Origin: JAJXWB01 sp046349085
Lineage (GTDB): Bacteria; Pseudomonadota; Alphaproteobacteria; Rhizobiales; Beijerinckiaceae
Direction of reading: 5' to 3'
Length of the DNA stretch: 64,000 nt
Assembly: GCA_046349085.1 (NCBI GenBank)
Contig: JAXMDA010000007.1
Coordinates: 1-64,000 of the forward strand
Every line of letters begins with the position of its first letter. Position 1 is the stretch's first letter. The translations under genes and the position numbers were made by a program. Shown piece by piece: positions 9,201 through 18,606 of this stretch. The notes under the pieces are model-generated. The model saw nothing but the letters and a program-made list of their open reading frames with translations, was not told the DNA's origin and did not search any database.

Positions 9201-10302
9201 TCAGCATGTCGTCGCAGACATAGGCCGTGTAGTTCGGGATCGGTCCGCCGATGGTCACGGGCTTGTCGGGCTCGACGACGGCGGCGGTGGCGACCACGGT
9301 TGCTTCGGTCGGCCCGTAGGAATTGAAGATGGAGCGGCCGGGCTTGCACCAGCGCGCCGCGATCGCAGGCGGGCAGGCTTCGCCGCCGAGAATGATGATG
9401 CGCAGCTTCGGCGCGTCCTTCGGCAGCATCGCGAGCAGGGTGGGCACCGTGTCGAGCACGGTGACGCCGGCGTCGTCGAGAATGTCGGGCAGCTTGTCGG
9501 CCTCGCCCATGATCTGCGGCGTCGCGACGAACAGGGTCGCGCCGACGAGATAGGGAATCCAGATTTCCTCCATCGACAGGTCGAAGGCGACGGAGGCGCC
9601 CTGGAACACGATGTCGCTCGCAGCGACGCCGTAGAGCTCGTTGGCCGAGCGCAGGTAATGGCAGATGTTGCGGCCGGTGATGACGATGCCTTTCGGCACG
9701 CCGGTCGAGCCGGAGGTGTAGATCATGTACGCGGGATGATCGGGCGTCGCGCCGAGCGCGCGAGGGTCGACTTCGCGATTGTCCGTGGGGTCGACGATGG
9801 CGTCGTCGACGAGGACCGGGCAGGGCATGTGCCCTTCCGCCTTCAGCGCGAATTCGGCCGACGTCAGCAGGCCCTTGGCTTCTGCGTCGTTCAGGCAGAC
9901 GGAAATGCGATCGACGGGGGCGTCGGCGTCGAACGGCAACCACGCGGCGCCGGTCTTGGCGATGGCGATCTGCGCAATGAGCAGTTCCGGCCCGCGCGCC
10001 ATCCACAGGCCGACGACGTCGCCGGGACGCACGCCGCGCGCGAGCAGCGCGCGCGCGATTGCAGTCGCGAGCGTATCGACCTCCGCATAATTGTAGATGC
10101 GCTCCAGCGTCTCGAGCGCGGCGTGATGCGGTCGATGCCGGACGGTGTCGGCGAAAATCTCGGCGAGCAGCTCGTCGCGCAGATGCTCGGGCGCGATGCG
10201 GCCGATCAGCACGGATTTGACGGGCGCTGCCGGCGTCGGAACGGGATCGCTCGGCGCGGCGCCGGCGGATACGTCCGCCAAGGTTGTGTCGGTCTCGTTC
10301 AT
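6232..10302 (-). CDS. Pls/PosA-type non-ribosomal peptide synthetase: A-T with three C-terminal beta-helix blocks and membrane segments
   Basis: 1356 residues. The adenylation domain (about 35-545) has the core motifs YTSGSTGVPKG (about 193), NSYGPTEAT, YRSGDAV, GRIDDQVKIRGFRVELGEIE and LPSGKVNR with the catalytic lysine. A carrier domain follows with DLGGHSLL (phosphopantetheine serine near 580). There is no condensation or thioesterase domain. Instead about 640-1356 holds hydrophobic membrane segments alternating with three hexapeptide-repeat (left-handed beta-helix) blocks at about 750-860, 1000-1100 and 1240-1354. This is the architecture of epsilon-poly-lysine synthetase (Pls), where three tandem C-domains link amino-acid monomers at the membrane. 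A hand-read specificity pocket is D-L-E-D-I-G-S-V-V-K, with two acidic positions fitting a basic side chain. Product is inferred, not shown. Confidence 0.88.
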   Translation of the reverse strand: MNETDTTLADVSAGAAPSDPVPTPAAPVKSVLIGRIAPEHLRDELLAEIFADTVRHRPHHAALETLERIYNYAEVDTLATAIARALLARGVRPGDVVGLWMARGPELLIAQIAIAKTGAAWLPFDADAPVDRISVCLNDAEAKGLLTSAEFALKAEGHMPCPVLVDDAIVDPTDNREVDPRALGATPDHPAYMIYTSGSTGVPKGIVITGRNICHYLRSANELYGVAASDIVFQGASVAFDLSMEEIWIPYLVGATLFVATPQIMGEADKLPDILDDAGVTVLDTVPTLLAMLPKDAPKLRIIILGGEACPPAIAARWCKPGRSIFNSYGPTEATVVATAAVVEPDKPVTIGGPIPNYTAYVCDDMLNLLDRGIEGELLIGGPGVAKGYLKRDELTAEKFVANPFASAASDPILYRSGDAVVMDEAGAINFRGRIDDQVKIRGFRVELGEIEAKLTDLAGVSQAAVVLRAVDGIDELVAFLTPNKGAELDARHMRSELRANLPPYMVPGRYEILDTLPKLPSGKVNRNLLKKAELKAAAPVEEQEEPRTQTEAALLEAAKRTLPPQAMPFDADFFTDLGGHSLLAARFVSAVRETPRLASITLQDVYNLRSLRAISAHLDGKADTAGEARDLSFEPPPFLRRFLCGLAQAIALPFILGLMTAQWLGVFVSYMLLTDPDASLLSEIVALLGVYLCINLATILISIAAKWLLLGRTKPGRYPLWGSYYFRWWLAQHLMALCHIKWFQASPIMRLYLSAMGAKIGEDALISEVEAGAIDLVTIGAGASLGTKLKLANARVVGNELIIGRIDIGADAYVGTSCVIEEGCVIGQGAELKDLTSVPAGTQIGAHEIWDGSPARKVGHVDESELPAPATTTPGRRALHTFLYTVLLLVIPPLGLLPIFPAFWVFDRMDSWLDILDRTYYLAAIPLFAWPTSFALVILTVGFIAVVRWAILPRVKEGVYSVHSWFYLRKWAVALATEVTLETLSSLFATVYMRTWYRLMGAGIGKDSEISTNLSGRYDIVDIGDKCFIADEVVLGDEDIRRGWMTLASVKTGSRVFVGNDGVVPPGANIPTGALIGIKSKPPANELMSEGDTWFGSPPIKLPVRQKFDGGGANWTYEPPWWKKFMRATFEAVHISLPTMLYITFGTWAVQWFGQTILDRHYGAFLFYFIVSSVIISMAMTGVVIGIKWATMGRYQPQVQPMWSFWAMRTEAVAVMYWGLAGRVFLDHLRGTPFLPWTLRLFGAKIGKGVYMDMTDITEFDCVTVGDFCALNSLCALQTHLYEDRVMKVGRVNLGRGVTVGAGSTVLYDTQVGDYAQLGPLTLVMKGESIPTNSEWIGAPAEPRAREKMQAATAA

Positions 10303-10486
10303 CCGGTCCGGCTGATCGTTGGTTACGCCTGTGGCCCTGTCGCGCGAGCTGTCTCTTGCCCCAAAAAAACAGGCGATCGGATCCTCCGCCGCGCCGTTCT
10401 TGCTTGGCTCCGCCTTAGCACAAGTCGCAGGACGGTCCTATCCCGCGCTGCGACTGAACGGTCAATGAACGCAAGTCACATCCCGG

Positions 10487-11092
10487 TCAGGTCCAGCATC
10501 CGCGGCCGCCCGAAAACACCAGAAGCCGGCCCTGATGAACGGGCATGCCGCGCGTATCCTCCGGCTTTACGCCGCCGATCAAGGTCATCAGCGCCCGGGC
10601 GACTCCGCCGTGCGCGGCCACGACCGCCGGGCCGGACAAGCCGTCGAGAAACGAGGCGACGCGCGCGGCCAGATCGGCATAGCTTTCGCCATCCGGGGGA
10701 CGGAAGTTCCAGAAATTCGCTTTTCGCGCGGCGACCGCTCCGGGAAAGCGGGCGCCGATTTCCGCCCAGGTGTGGTCCTGCCATCGGCCGAAAGAGAGCT
10801 CCATCAGCCGCTTGTCGCGGGCGAAATCCTCGCCGGGCAGGCCGAGAGCGCCGCGCGCCAGCTCCATCGTCTCGGCGGCGCGCGCAAGCGGCGAGGCAAA
10901 CCAGCCCAGCGCTTGCGTCGCGAGGCCATCGGCCGCCAGCGTAGCGCCCAGCAGTCGGCCGGATTCCGCGGCCTGCGCGCGGCCGAGCGGCGACAGGGGC
11001 GTGTCGAGCTGGCCCTGAATGCGGCCTTCGGCGTTGTAGAAGGTTTCGCCGTGTCGAAAGAAGAACAGCGGCGTGGAGACGTCGAAGGCCAT
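10487..11092 (-). CDS. Histidine phosphatase family protein (phosphoglycerate mutase-like)
   Basis: 201 residues. The catalytic signature is FFFRHGETFYNAEGRIQGQLDTPLS near the N-terminus (His-Gly-Glu), with the second catalytic histidine in VVAAHGGVARAL near residue 160. These enzymes transfer or remove phosphate through a phosphohistidine intermediate; family members include phosphoglycerate mutases, alpha-ribazole phosphatase CobC and broad-specificity phosphatases. The GxRHGET...Q...D.PLS pattern fits the small cofactor-dependent branch. No cobalamin-synthesis gene adjoins, so the substrate is open. It is upstream of the Pls-type gene on the same strand with a 184-base gap that shows nothing else I can support. 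Confidence 0.88.
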   Translation of the reverse strand: MAFDVSTPLFFFRHGETFYNAEGRIQGQLDTPLSPLGRAQAAESGRLLGATLAADGLATQALGWFASPLARAAETMELARGALGLPGEDFARDKRLMELSFGRWQDHTWAEIGARFPGAVAARKANFWNFRPPDGESYADLAARVASFLDGLSGPAVVAAHGGVARALMTLIGGVKPEDTRGMPVHQGRLLVFSGGRGCWT

Positions 11093-11171
11093 GAAGCGGT
11101 CCGGTCGCAGACGTGGAGCGCTTCTGAAAGCACAAATGCCGGACGCGACAAAGCCGCTCGGCGCAAGTCGA

Positions 11172-11375
11172 TCAATATTGGCTGCCGCCGCCCTGCTGCT
11201 GCTGCTGACGCGGCTGGCGCTGCGGCGGCTTGTTCTGCTCCTGCCGCAGGGTGGCGCGATTGCCGTAGGATTTCGCGTTGTAGCGCTGGTTCATCGGATT
11301 GATGTTTCCTGCGGACGCGGCTTGCGCTTGCGCAACCAGAAGTCCTGCAACGGCTATGAAGCCCAGAGCCTTCAT
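11172..11375 (-). CDS. Small secreted glutamine-rich protein, unknown function
   Basis: 67 residues. Residues 1-22 form a clear signal peptide (MKAL, hydrophobic core, AQAASA). The mature part is short and polar and ends in a Gln/Pro/Arg-rich tail with a run of five glutamines and GGGSQY. A strong GGGGAGG ribosome site lies eight bases before the ATG, which supports it as a real gene. I recognise no family; it could be a small periplasmic or outer-surface protein. It sits 79 bases upstream of the histidine phosphatase on the same strand. Confidence 0.65.
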   Translation of the reverse strand: MKALGFIAVAGLLVAQAQAASAGNINPMNQRYNAKSYGNRATLRQEQNKPPQRQPRQQQQQGGGSQY

Positions 11376-11547
11376 TTCGTGATCCTCCCCTCGAGGCGGC
11401 GCCCGACCGCCGGCCCGAAGCTCGAACTAGAGCCGGCGCGTCGGCTATCAAGCGCGACGCATCCGAATCCGGCGTCTTGCCGAGGTCACGGTCGCCTGCG
11501 ACAAATGCCGGCGAAGGCGCGCAGACGACGCGCCAGTGGGAACGCTC

Positions 11548-12960
11548 ATGTCGCACCAGGATCTGATTTCGCAAAGCGCCAATGCTCTTGTCGCGCGGCT
11601 GCGCGCCGGAGAAATCTCGCCGCACGATTGTCTCGACGCGCTGGAGGCGCGAATCGCGAAGGTCGAAAGCAAGGTCAACGCGCTACCGATCCTGTGTTTC
11701 GACCGCGCCCGCGCCCACGCCGACGCGCTGATGAAAAAGCCGGCCGCCGAGCGCGGCCTGCTCGCCGGCCTGCCCGTGCCGATCAAGGACCTTTCCTGGG
11801 TCAAGGGCGTGCGCTCGACGTCGGGCTCGCCGCTGTTTGCGGATTTCGTGCCTGACTCCTCGGACATTCTCGTCGACAAGCTCGAGGCCGAAGGCGGCGT
11901 CGTCTACGCCAAGTCGAATACGCCGGAATTCGGCGCGGGCGGCAACACGTTCAATCCGGTCTTCGGCATCACCCGGAACCCGTGGGACACCTCGCGCACC
12001 TCCGCCGGCTCGTCCGGCGGCGCGGCGGCGGCGCTTGCGTCCGGCACGGCCTGGCTCGCTCATGGCTCGGACATGGGCGGCTCGCTGCGCAATCCCGCGA
12101 GCTTCTGCGGCATTGTCGGCATGCGGCCGACGCCCGGCCGCGTCGCCTCCAACAATCGCGCCATCGTCGACCAGACGCTCGGCGTGCAGGGGCCGATGGC
12201 GCGCACGGTCGAGGATCTGGCTCTGCTGTTCGACGCCATGGCCGGCGAGGACCGGCGCGACATGCTGTCGAAGCCGAGGCCCGCGCAATCCTTCCTGTCG
12301 TCGGCGCGGGGAGGCTGGCTGCCCAAGCGCGTCGCCTGGTCGCGCAATCTCGGCATTACGCCGGTAGATCCCGAGATCGCCGAAATCACGCGCAAGGCGG
12401 CCGAACGTTTTGCCGAAGCCGGCGTGAAGGTCGAGGAAGCCTCGCCCGATCTCTCCGGCGCGCACGAATGTTTCCGCGTTCTTCGCGCGCGCAACTTTGC
12501 GACGGCGCTCGGCCCGCTGGTTCTCCAGCATCGCGACAAGTTCAAGGAAGACATCATCTGGAACGTCGAGGACGGGTTGAATCTCACGGCCGACCAGATC
12601 GCGCGGGCCGAACGCCACCGCACGCAGCTCGCCATGCGCATGGACGCCTTCCTGCGCGATTACGACCTGCTGCTGTGTCCCGCGACCGTCGTCGCCGCTT
12701 TCCCGGTGGAGCAGCGCTATCTCACGCATTGCGACGGCTACGAATATCCGAACTACATCGAGTGGCTGTCGATCGCCTACGGTCCGACGCTCTGCGGCGT
12801 GCCGGCGATCTCGCTGCCCTGCGGCTTCACAGGGGAAGGGCTGCCCGTCGGCCTGCAGGTGATCGCGCCGACCAACGAGGACGGCAAGGCGATCGCCGGC
12901 GCCCGCGCGCTGGAGAAGATTTTGGGACTGGATACGCTGAAGCCGGTCGATCCGCGCTGA
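11548..12960 (+). CDS. Amidase (amidase-signature family)
   Basis: 470 residues. The Ser-cisSer-Lys triad is visible: lysine in GLPVPIKDLSWVKG, then the glycine/serine-rich signature TSAGSSGGAAAALASG and GSDMGGSLRNPASFCG with the nucleophile serine. The family hydrolyses amides (aliphatic or aryl amides, or Gln in GatA). It ends with GLPVGLQVIAP as in non-GatA amidases, and no gatB or gatC adjoins, so a catabolic amidase is likelier than the tRNA amidotransferase subunit. The start is taken at the ATG of MSHQDLIS; a GTG 12 bases upstream is also in frame. A second, divergent member of the family is at 36.8 kb. Confidence 0.92.
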   Translation: MSHQDLISQSANALVARLRAGEISPHDCLDALEARIAKVESKVNALPILCFDRARAHADALMKKPAAERGLLAGLPVPIKDLSWVKGVRSTSGSPLFADFVPDSSDILVDKLEAEGGVVYAKSNTPEFGAGGNTFNPVFGITRNPWDTSRTSAGSSGGAAAALASGTAWLAHGSDMGGSLRNPASFCGIVGMRPTPGRVASNNRAIVDQTLGVQGPMARTVEDLALLFDAMAGEDRRDMLSKPRPAQSFLSSARGGWLPKRVAWSRNLGITPVDPEIAEITRKAAERFAEAGVKVEEASPDLSGAHECFRVLRARNFATALGPLVLQHRDKFKEDIIWNVEDGLNLTADQIARAERHRTQLAMRMDAFLRDYDLLLCPATVVAAFPVEQRYLTHCDGYEYPNYIEWLSIAYGPTLCGVPAISLPCGFTGEGLPVGLQVIAPTNEDGKAIAGARALEKILGLDTLKPVDPR

Positions 12961-13061
12961 ACCAGAGCAAGGCGGCTCTGACGGAAACTGCGCCGTCGTC
13001 GCGAGGCTGTCCCGGTGAAACCGCAACGCGATTTCTGCCGAAGCGGCGTGGCGATCCCGCG

Positions 13062-13817
13062 CTAGCGCAGGGACCACTGGCAGATCTTGTAGCCATTGTG
13101 GCGCTGCGCGAGGTCCAGGTGCACGTGGTCCTCGTGATAGCCGTCCGAACCCGGCCCGAGCACCGTCGAGAAGCGCGCGCAGGCGCTGTCTTTCAGCGCC
13201 GCCGCAACCGCAGGGTCGTTTGACTTGTCAGCCAGCCGGACCACGCCGCCGTCGACGAATTCTATGGCCGAAAGATCGATTGCGTCGCCGGTCGCATGTT
13301 CGCTGAGCTTCGCGCCGGCCTGGCGGTTGCGGCTCCGGCAATCGTAACTGTCCGCCGTGACGATGCGCTTGATGCGTCGGCCGTACGCCTCGGTCGCCGG
13401 CGCCACCGTCTCGCGGATGAAGGCCCCGACCCGCGCCGCAAGATCGCAGCGCATGAGGGGAGCCGGCGAAATCTCGACGCGGCGCTTGTCGGGGAGAATG
13501 ACCGCCAGCAGGGAGACCGGCGCGGCTATCCCGCATCCGCCTTCGCCCGAAACGGCCGGTCTGGTTGCGGTCACAATATTGGCGTCGGCAAGCAGGCTCG
13601 CGCAGGCTGCGTCGGCCTCCGCTTTCGGCAGGGAGATGTCGCGGGCAGGCGCGTCCGGCGCGTAGGACAGGAGGTCTTCAGGACGCGGCGGCGGCGCGGG
13701 CGGCTCGCGGCTCATGAGCGTGAAGGGGGAGACCTGGCCCTTGCGACCCGGCTCCTCAGCCAGAACGGGCGCGATTTGCAGCGCGATGGCTGCGCCCAGA
13801 AGCACGGCGCGTCGCAT
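13062..13817 (-). CDS. Extensin-family protein (D-Ala-D-Ala carboxypeptidase-like fold), secreted
   Basis: 251 residues with a signal peptide ending at VLAEE (about residue 22) and a proline-rich linker (EPPAPPPRPEDL). The C-terminal domain matches the extensin-like C-terminal family common in Hyphomicrobiales: RIVTADSYDCRSRN, KLSEHATGDAIDLSAIEF (the SEHxxGxAxDI zinc-site pattern of DacB/VanY-type peptidases) and DGYHEDHVHLDL. It probably acts in the periplasm on peptidoglycan peptides; two of the expected metal-ligand histidines and the aspartate are present, activity is inferred. The ATG at 13817 is chosen because the signal peptide begins there; the frame is open further upstream but runs into a palindromic repeat. 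Confidence 0.88.
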   Translation of the reverse strand: MRRAVLLGAAIALQIAPVLAEEPGRKGQVSPFTLMSREPPAPPPRPEDLLSYAPDAPARDISLPKAEADAACASLLADANIVTATRPAVSGEGGCGIAAPVSLLAVILPDKRRVEISPAPLMRCDLAARVGAFIRETVAPATEAYGRRIKRIVTADSYDCRSRNRQAGAKLSEHATGDAIDLSAIEFVDGGVVRLADKSNDPAVAAALKDSACARFSTVLGPGSDGYHEDHVHLDLAQRHNGYKICQWSLR

Positions 13818-13920
13818 GGGGCCTCCCGCAAGCGTTATCGTTGCAGTCCCAACGCGCCGCGCCGCCGCGCGGTTCCGGCACCCCCGAGCCTGAACCCGAA
13901 ATTCGCCGCGAACCCCGCCC

Positions 13921-14025
13921 CCCTCATGCTGAGGAGCCGGCGCAGCAGGCGTCTCGAAGCACGATCCAGAGTTGCGTATCCCCGCCACCCTTCGAGACGC
14001 CGCTGCGAGGCTCTTCAGGGTGATG
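13921..14025. repeat. Palindromic repeat, family A (intergenic copy)
   Basis: About 105 bases with imperfect outer arms CCCTCATGCTGAGGAGC and GCTCTTCAGGGTGATGA and inner arms GTCTCGAAGC / CTTCGAGACGC. It lies between the MarR gene and the extensin-like gene. The same family occurs at 19.6 kb inside imuC, 24.3 kb inside imuB and 39.7 kb between genes. Confidence 0.9.
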
Positions 14026-14043
14026 AAACTACGGGCCAGACGC

Positions 14044-14508
14044 TCAGGCCCTCTTGGCCTTCCTGGGCGCGCCCTGGGAGGTCTCGCTCGCCCGCACCAG
14101 ATCGCGGGAGGCGACGAGAAGCCGCTCGAATTCCGCAAGTTCGGCGGGCGGCATCCGGCCGAGCGTCTCGTCGACGAAGCCCTGTTGCGCCTCGATGCCT
14201 TTCTGTGCGGCGATCCGCCCCGCCGGGGTCAGGAAAATGGCGTGGGAGCGCCGGTCGCTGGCGATCGTGCGCCGCTCCACGAAGCCGGCGGCCGCCAGCC
14301 GGTCGATCAGGCCGGAAATATTGCCCTTGGTAACGTAGAGACGCTCGGCCAGGTCCTGCTGGCTGATGCCCTCGCGTTCGGTGAGCGTCGTCAGCACGTC
14401 GCATTGCGCGATGGACAGGCCTACCGACTTCAGCCGGTTCGTCACCGCCAGCCTAATCCTGGTTTCCAGCCGAACGAACCGGAACCAGACCCGAGATGCG
14501 TCAGTCAA
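14044..14508 (-). CDS. MarR-family transcriptional regulator
   Basis: 154 residues. The winged helix-turn-helix is readable: LSIAQCDVLTTLTEREGISQ, recognition region LAERLYVTKGNISGLIDRLAAAGFVERR, and the wing with SDRRSHAIFLTPAG. MarR proteins are dimeric repressors released by small phenolic or acyl-CoA ligands. The gene is divergent from the acyl-CoA ligase at 14694, with 185 bases between starts, so it probably controls that gene and itself. A short inverted repeat CTTGC/GCAAG (14551-14555 and 14566-14570) lies between them but is too short to call an operator with confidence. Confidence 0.92.
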   Translation of the reverse strand: MTDASRVWFRFVRLETRIRLAVTNRLKSVGLSIAQCDVLTTLTEREGISQQDLAERLYVTKGNISGLIDRLAAAGFVERRTIASDRRSHAIFLTPAGRIAAQKGIEAQQGFVDETLGRMPPAELAEFERLLVASRDLVRASETSQGAPRKAKRA

Positions 14509-14693
14509 TTTCGGACCGCTCCAGCGATTCCCTCTGTCCGAGGCTAGATACTTGCTCCCCTCACGGCAAGACAGCCCCGGGACCGCGCCTTCGCCCTTGG
14601 ATTCTGGCCGCAGCCTCTTGTAGAAGCATCACATCGCCGTGGCGCGCCGCGCGCGCCCGCGGCCATGGGATGATGTTTGTCGGGAGGACGAGA

Positions 14694-16319
<1,626 letters not shown>

Positions 16320-16357
16320 GAAGCGGCGCCGGCGCGATCTGAATCGATGGAGACGCG

Positions 16358-17134
16358 ATGCGGCGCCTGATCGTCGAGGAGCCCCTGTCGCAGGCGGCCG
16401 TGTGGAGCCTGCGGCTGTCGGTCTTCGCGCTCGCGGTGGCCGCGGTCGCGGTCGCGGTCACGCGCTTCCAGCTCGTCGACGTGCCGGCGGGGCTCGCCGT
16501 CTTCGGCTCGGCGATCCTCATCGACTGCATCGCGCTGCTGCTCGCGGGAACGGCGGCGGCCATCATCTGGCGGACCGGCCGGCTTGGCGTATCCTATGCG
16601 CTTGCCGGCGTCGCCCTGGCGCTCGCGCTGCTGGCCTGGCCCGGCTATCTGGCGCTGCAGTCTCTTCGACTGCCCGTCCTCAACGACATCAGCACAGACA
16701 TCGCCGATCCCCCGCAATTCTCGTTGTCTCGCGTCGCAACCGAGGCGCGCGGCGGCCGCAATCCACGCGCGCGCGCGCCCGGCGAGCGCCAGTCCCAGCG
16801 CGCCGCCTATCCCGGCGTGCAGCCGATCCTGCTCGAGCTGGAAGGCGACGAAGCCTTTCAGCTCGTGCTGCGCGCCGTGCAGTCGCTCGGCTGGAAGATC
16901 ATCGAGCAGTCTTCGCCCGGCGGCCGCGCGGGCCTCGGCCACGTCGACGCCGTCGCGCGCACGCTCATCATGGGCTTTCCCGACGACATCACGATCCGCG
17001 TGCAGCCGCTGGCGGGCCAGACGAAGATCGACGTGCGCTCCGTCTCGCGTTACGGCCGCAACGATTTCGGGCTGAACGCGCGACGCATCGAACGCTTCGC
17101 GGAGGAGCTGCAGACGCAGCTCGACGCGAAATAG
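16358..17134 (+). CDS. DUF1499-domain membrane protein
   Basis: 258 residues. Two or three hydrophobic helices fill about 15-110; the rest is a soluble domain of the DUF1499 type with YPGVQPILLELEGDEAFQL and VDAVARTLIMGFPDDITIRV, as in the family's conserved core. Function of the family is unknown. It lies 38 bases after the acyl-CoA ligase and two bases before the LprI-like gene, so the three are likely one transcript. Confidence 0.85.
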   Translation: MRRLIVEEPLSQAAVWSLRLSVFALAVAAVAVAVTRFQLVDVPAGLAVFGSAILIDCIALLLAGTAAAIIWRTGRLGVSYALAGVALALALLAWPGYLALQSLRLPVLNDISTDIADPPQFSLSRVATEARGGRNPRARAPGERQSQRAAYPGVQPILLELEGDEAFQLVLRAVQSLGWKIIEQSSPGGRAGLGHVDAVARTLIMGFPDDITIRVQPLAGQTKIDVRSVSRYGRNDFGLNARRIERFAEELQTQLDAK

Positions 17135-17136
17135 CC

Positions 17137-17517
17137 GTGCGTTTGCCCGCGCTTGCGATTGCTCTGCTGGCCCTCGTGCAGACGGCGCGCGCGGACGAGG
17201 CCGCCTATCGCGCCTGTCTCGGCAAGGCGGGCGCGAACGAGACCGCTCTTTCCCGTTGCGGCGACGAGTGGGCGACACGCGCGGAAGCCGCCATGGGCGC
17301 GGCCTTCAAATCGGCGCTCGGCGACATGCCCGGCGAGGCGGCGAAGAAGGCGCTGGCCGAGGAACAGGCGGCCTGGGCCGCCTTTCGCGACAAGTCCTGC
17401 CTGATGTTTTCGTCCGGCGATTTTCCGCGCGACGTTGGCGCGGTGAGCTTCGCCGTCTGCCGCGCCGGCCTGATCGAGGCGCGCGCGAAATACCTCAAGG
17501 GCCTGACGGACAATTAA
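17137..17517 (+). CDS. LprI-like lysozyme-inhibitor domain protein (DUF1311), secreted
   Basis: 126 residues from a GTG start two bases after the DUF1499 stop, which suggests translational coupling. Residues 1-20 are a signal peptide (LPALAIALLALVQTARA). The mature protein has four cysteines in the DUF1311 arrangement and the family pattern AEEQAAWAAFRDKSC followed by FAVCRAGLIEARAKYL. Members related to LprI of Mycobacterium inhibit lysozyme, but most are uncharacterised. Its last bases overlap the convergent MBL hydrolase stop by four bases. Confidence 0.8.
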   Translation: MRLPALAIALLALVQTARADEAAYRACLGKAGANETALSRCGDEWATRAEAAMGAAFKSALGDMPGEAAKKALAEEQAAWAAFRDKSCLMFSSGDFPRDVGAVSFAVCRAGLIEARAKYLKGLTDN

Positions 17518-18428
17518 CGCGCGCGACGATAGCGCCCTTGCACGGTGACCGGTCCCTCGGCGACGGCGACGCCGCGCGTGACGAGGTCCTCCATATGCGC
17601 GAGCACGCTGAGCGCGGCGGCGTTGACGAGCCGCGGATCGAGGCCGTCGTAGATGCGCGCCACCATGTCGTGGATCGTCTCGTCGCCGGCGTGCAGGCGG
17701 CGCACGATCGCCGCCTCGCGCTGCCGGCGATGCGCGGCGAGCGCGCGCATGTAGCGCTGCGGCTCCATCACCGGCCCGCCGTGTCCCGGCCACAGAAGCG
17801 CGTCCTCGCGCGCGCGCAGCTTGTCGAGCGAGCCCATGTAGTCGGTCATGTTGCCGTCCGGCGGCGCGACGATCGACGTCGACCAGGCCATGATGTGGTC
17901 GCCGGAGAACACCGAACGCTCCTGCGGCAGCGCGAAGCACAGATGGTTGCTGGCGTGTCCCGGCGTCTCGACGGCCTCGAGCGTGTAGCCGTCGCCCTCG
18001 ATCCTGTCGCCGTCCTTCAGGACGCGCGCCGGCGCGTAGGCGAGGTCGTGCGCGGAATCGAGGCCGCTCTCCGGCCCGCCCTTGGGCGTGAACGGCGCGC
18101 AGCCGACGATCGGCGCGCCGGTGCGTTCGGCGAGCAGGGCTGCGCCCGGCGAATGGTCCTTGTGCGTGTGCGTGACGACGATATGCGCGATGCGCTCGCC
18201 CTTCAGCGCATCGATGATCGCCTGCGTATGCGCCTCGTTCTCGCGGCCGGGGTCTATGACCGCGACGTCGCCGCGCCCGACGATATAGGTGCAGGTGCCG
18301 GTGAAGGTGAACGGCCCGGGATTGTTCTCCACCAGCCGGCGCACCAGCGGCGAAATCTGCTGGACGTCGTCGGCCTTCACGTCGAAGGCGGTCGAATGGA
18401 CAAGCTTGTCGTCGGCGTCGTCGGTCAT
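17514..18428 (-). CDS. Metallo-beta-lactamase-fold hydrolase (LACTB2/glyoxalase II-like)
   Basis: 304 residues. The metal site is intact: THTHKDHSPG (HxHxDH), PGHASNHLCF, SGDHIMAW and GHGGP. A C-terminal winged-helix-like segment (AALAAHRRQREAAIVRRL onward) matches the LACTB2 group, whose members act as thioester hydrolases or RNases in different organisms. The substrate cannot be told. It is a stand-alone gene; its end overlaps the convergent LprI-like gene. Confidence 0.9.
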   Translation of the reverse strand: MTDDADDKLVHSTAFDVKADDVQQISPLVRRLVENNPGPFTFTGTCTYIVGRGDVAVIDPGRENEAHTQAIIDALKGERIAHIVVTHTHKDHSPGAALLAERTGAPIVGCAPFTPKGGPESGLDSAHDLAYAPARVLKDGDRIEGDGYTLEAVETPGHASNHLCFALPQERSVFSGDHIMAWSTSIVAPPDGNMTDYMGSLDKLRAREDALLWPGHGGPVMEPQRYMRALAAHRRQREAAIVRRLHAGDETIHDMVARIYDGLDPRLVNAAALSVLAHMEDLVTRGVAVAEGPVTVQGRYRRAR

Positions 18429-18492
18429 GGCGGTTCCGTCTGTTGAAGCGCAACCATCCGCGTCGAGGCGGCAATGTCAATGGGTTGGTGGG

Positions 18493-18596
18493 CTGTCATT
18501 CCCGGCGCCGGGAAGCGGCGATCGGGAATCCAGAGAGTCGGCGACGAAATGTTCCTCGTGCTGCTGTTCTGGATTCCCGCTTGCGCGGGAATGACA
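18493..18596. repeat. Palindromic repeat, family C (intergenic copy)
   Basis: Outer arms CTGTCATTCCCGG and GCGGGAATGACA with inner arms CGGGAATCCAGA and TCTGGATTCCCG. It lies ten bases past the imuC stop codon and between it and the MBL gene. A relative (GTCATCCCGGACGGCC) is inside imuB at 22964-23058. Confidence 0.88.
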
Positions 18597-18606
18597 TTCG
18601 TGGCGC

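Noticed and set aside
7411..10944. Very long open frame on the plus strand opposite the Pls-type synthetase
   Set aside because: It is the antisense of a gene with clear adenylation motifs; long antisense frames are expected at this GC content, and the product is Arg/Asp/Ala-rich without any motif.
13921..14025. CRISPR array or transposon for the short palindromes
   Set aside because: The repeats are dispersed single palindromes of about 100 bases with no spacers, no regular spacing and no transposase or cas genes nearby.
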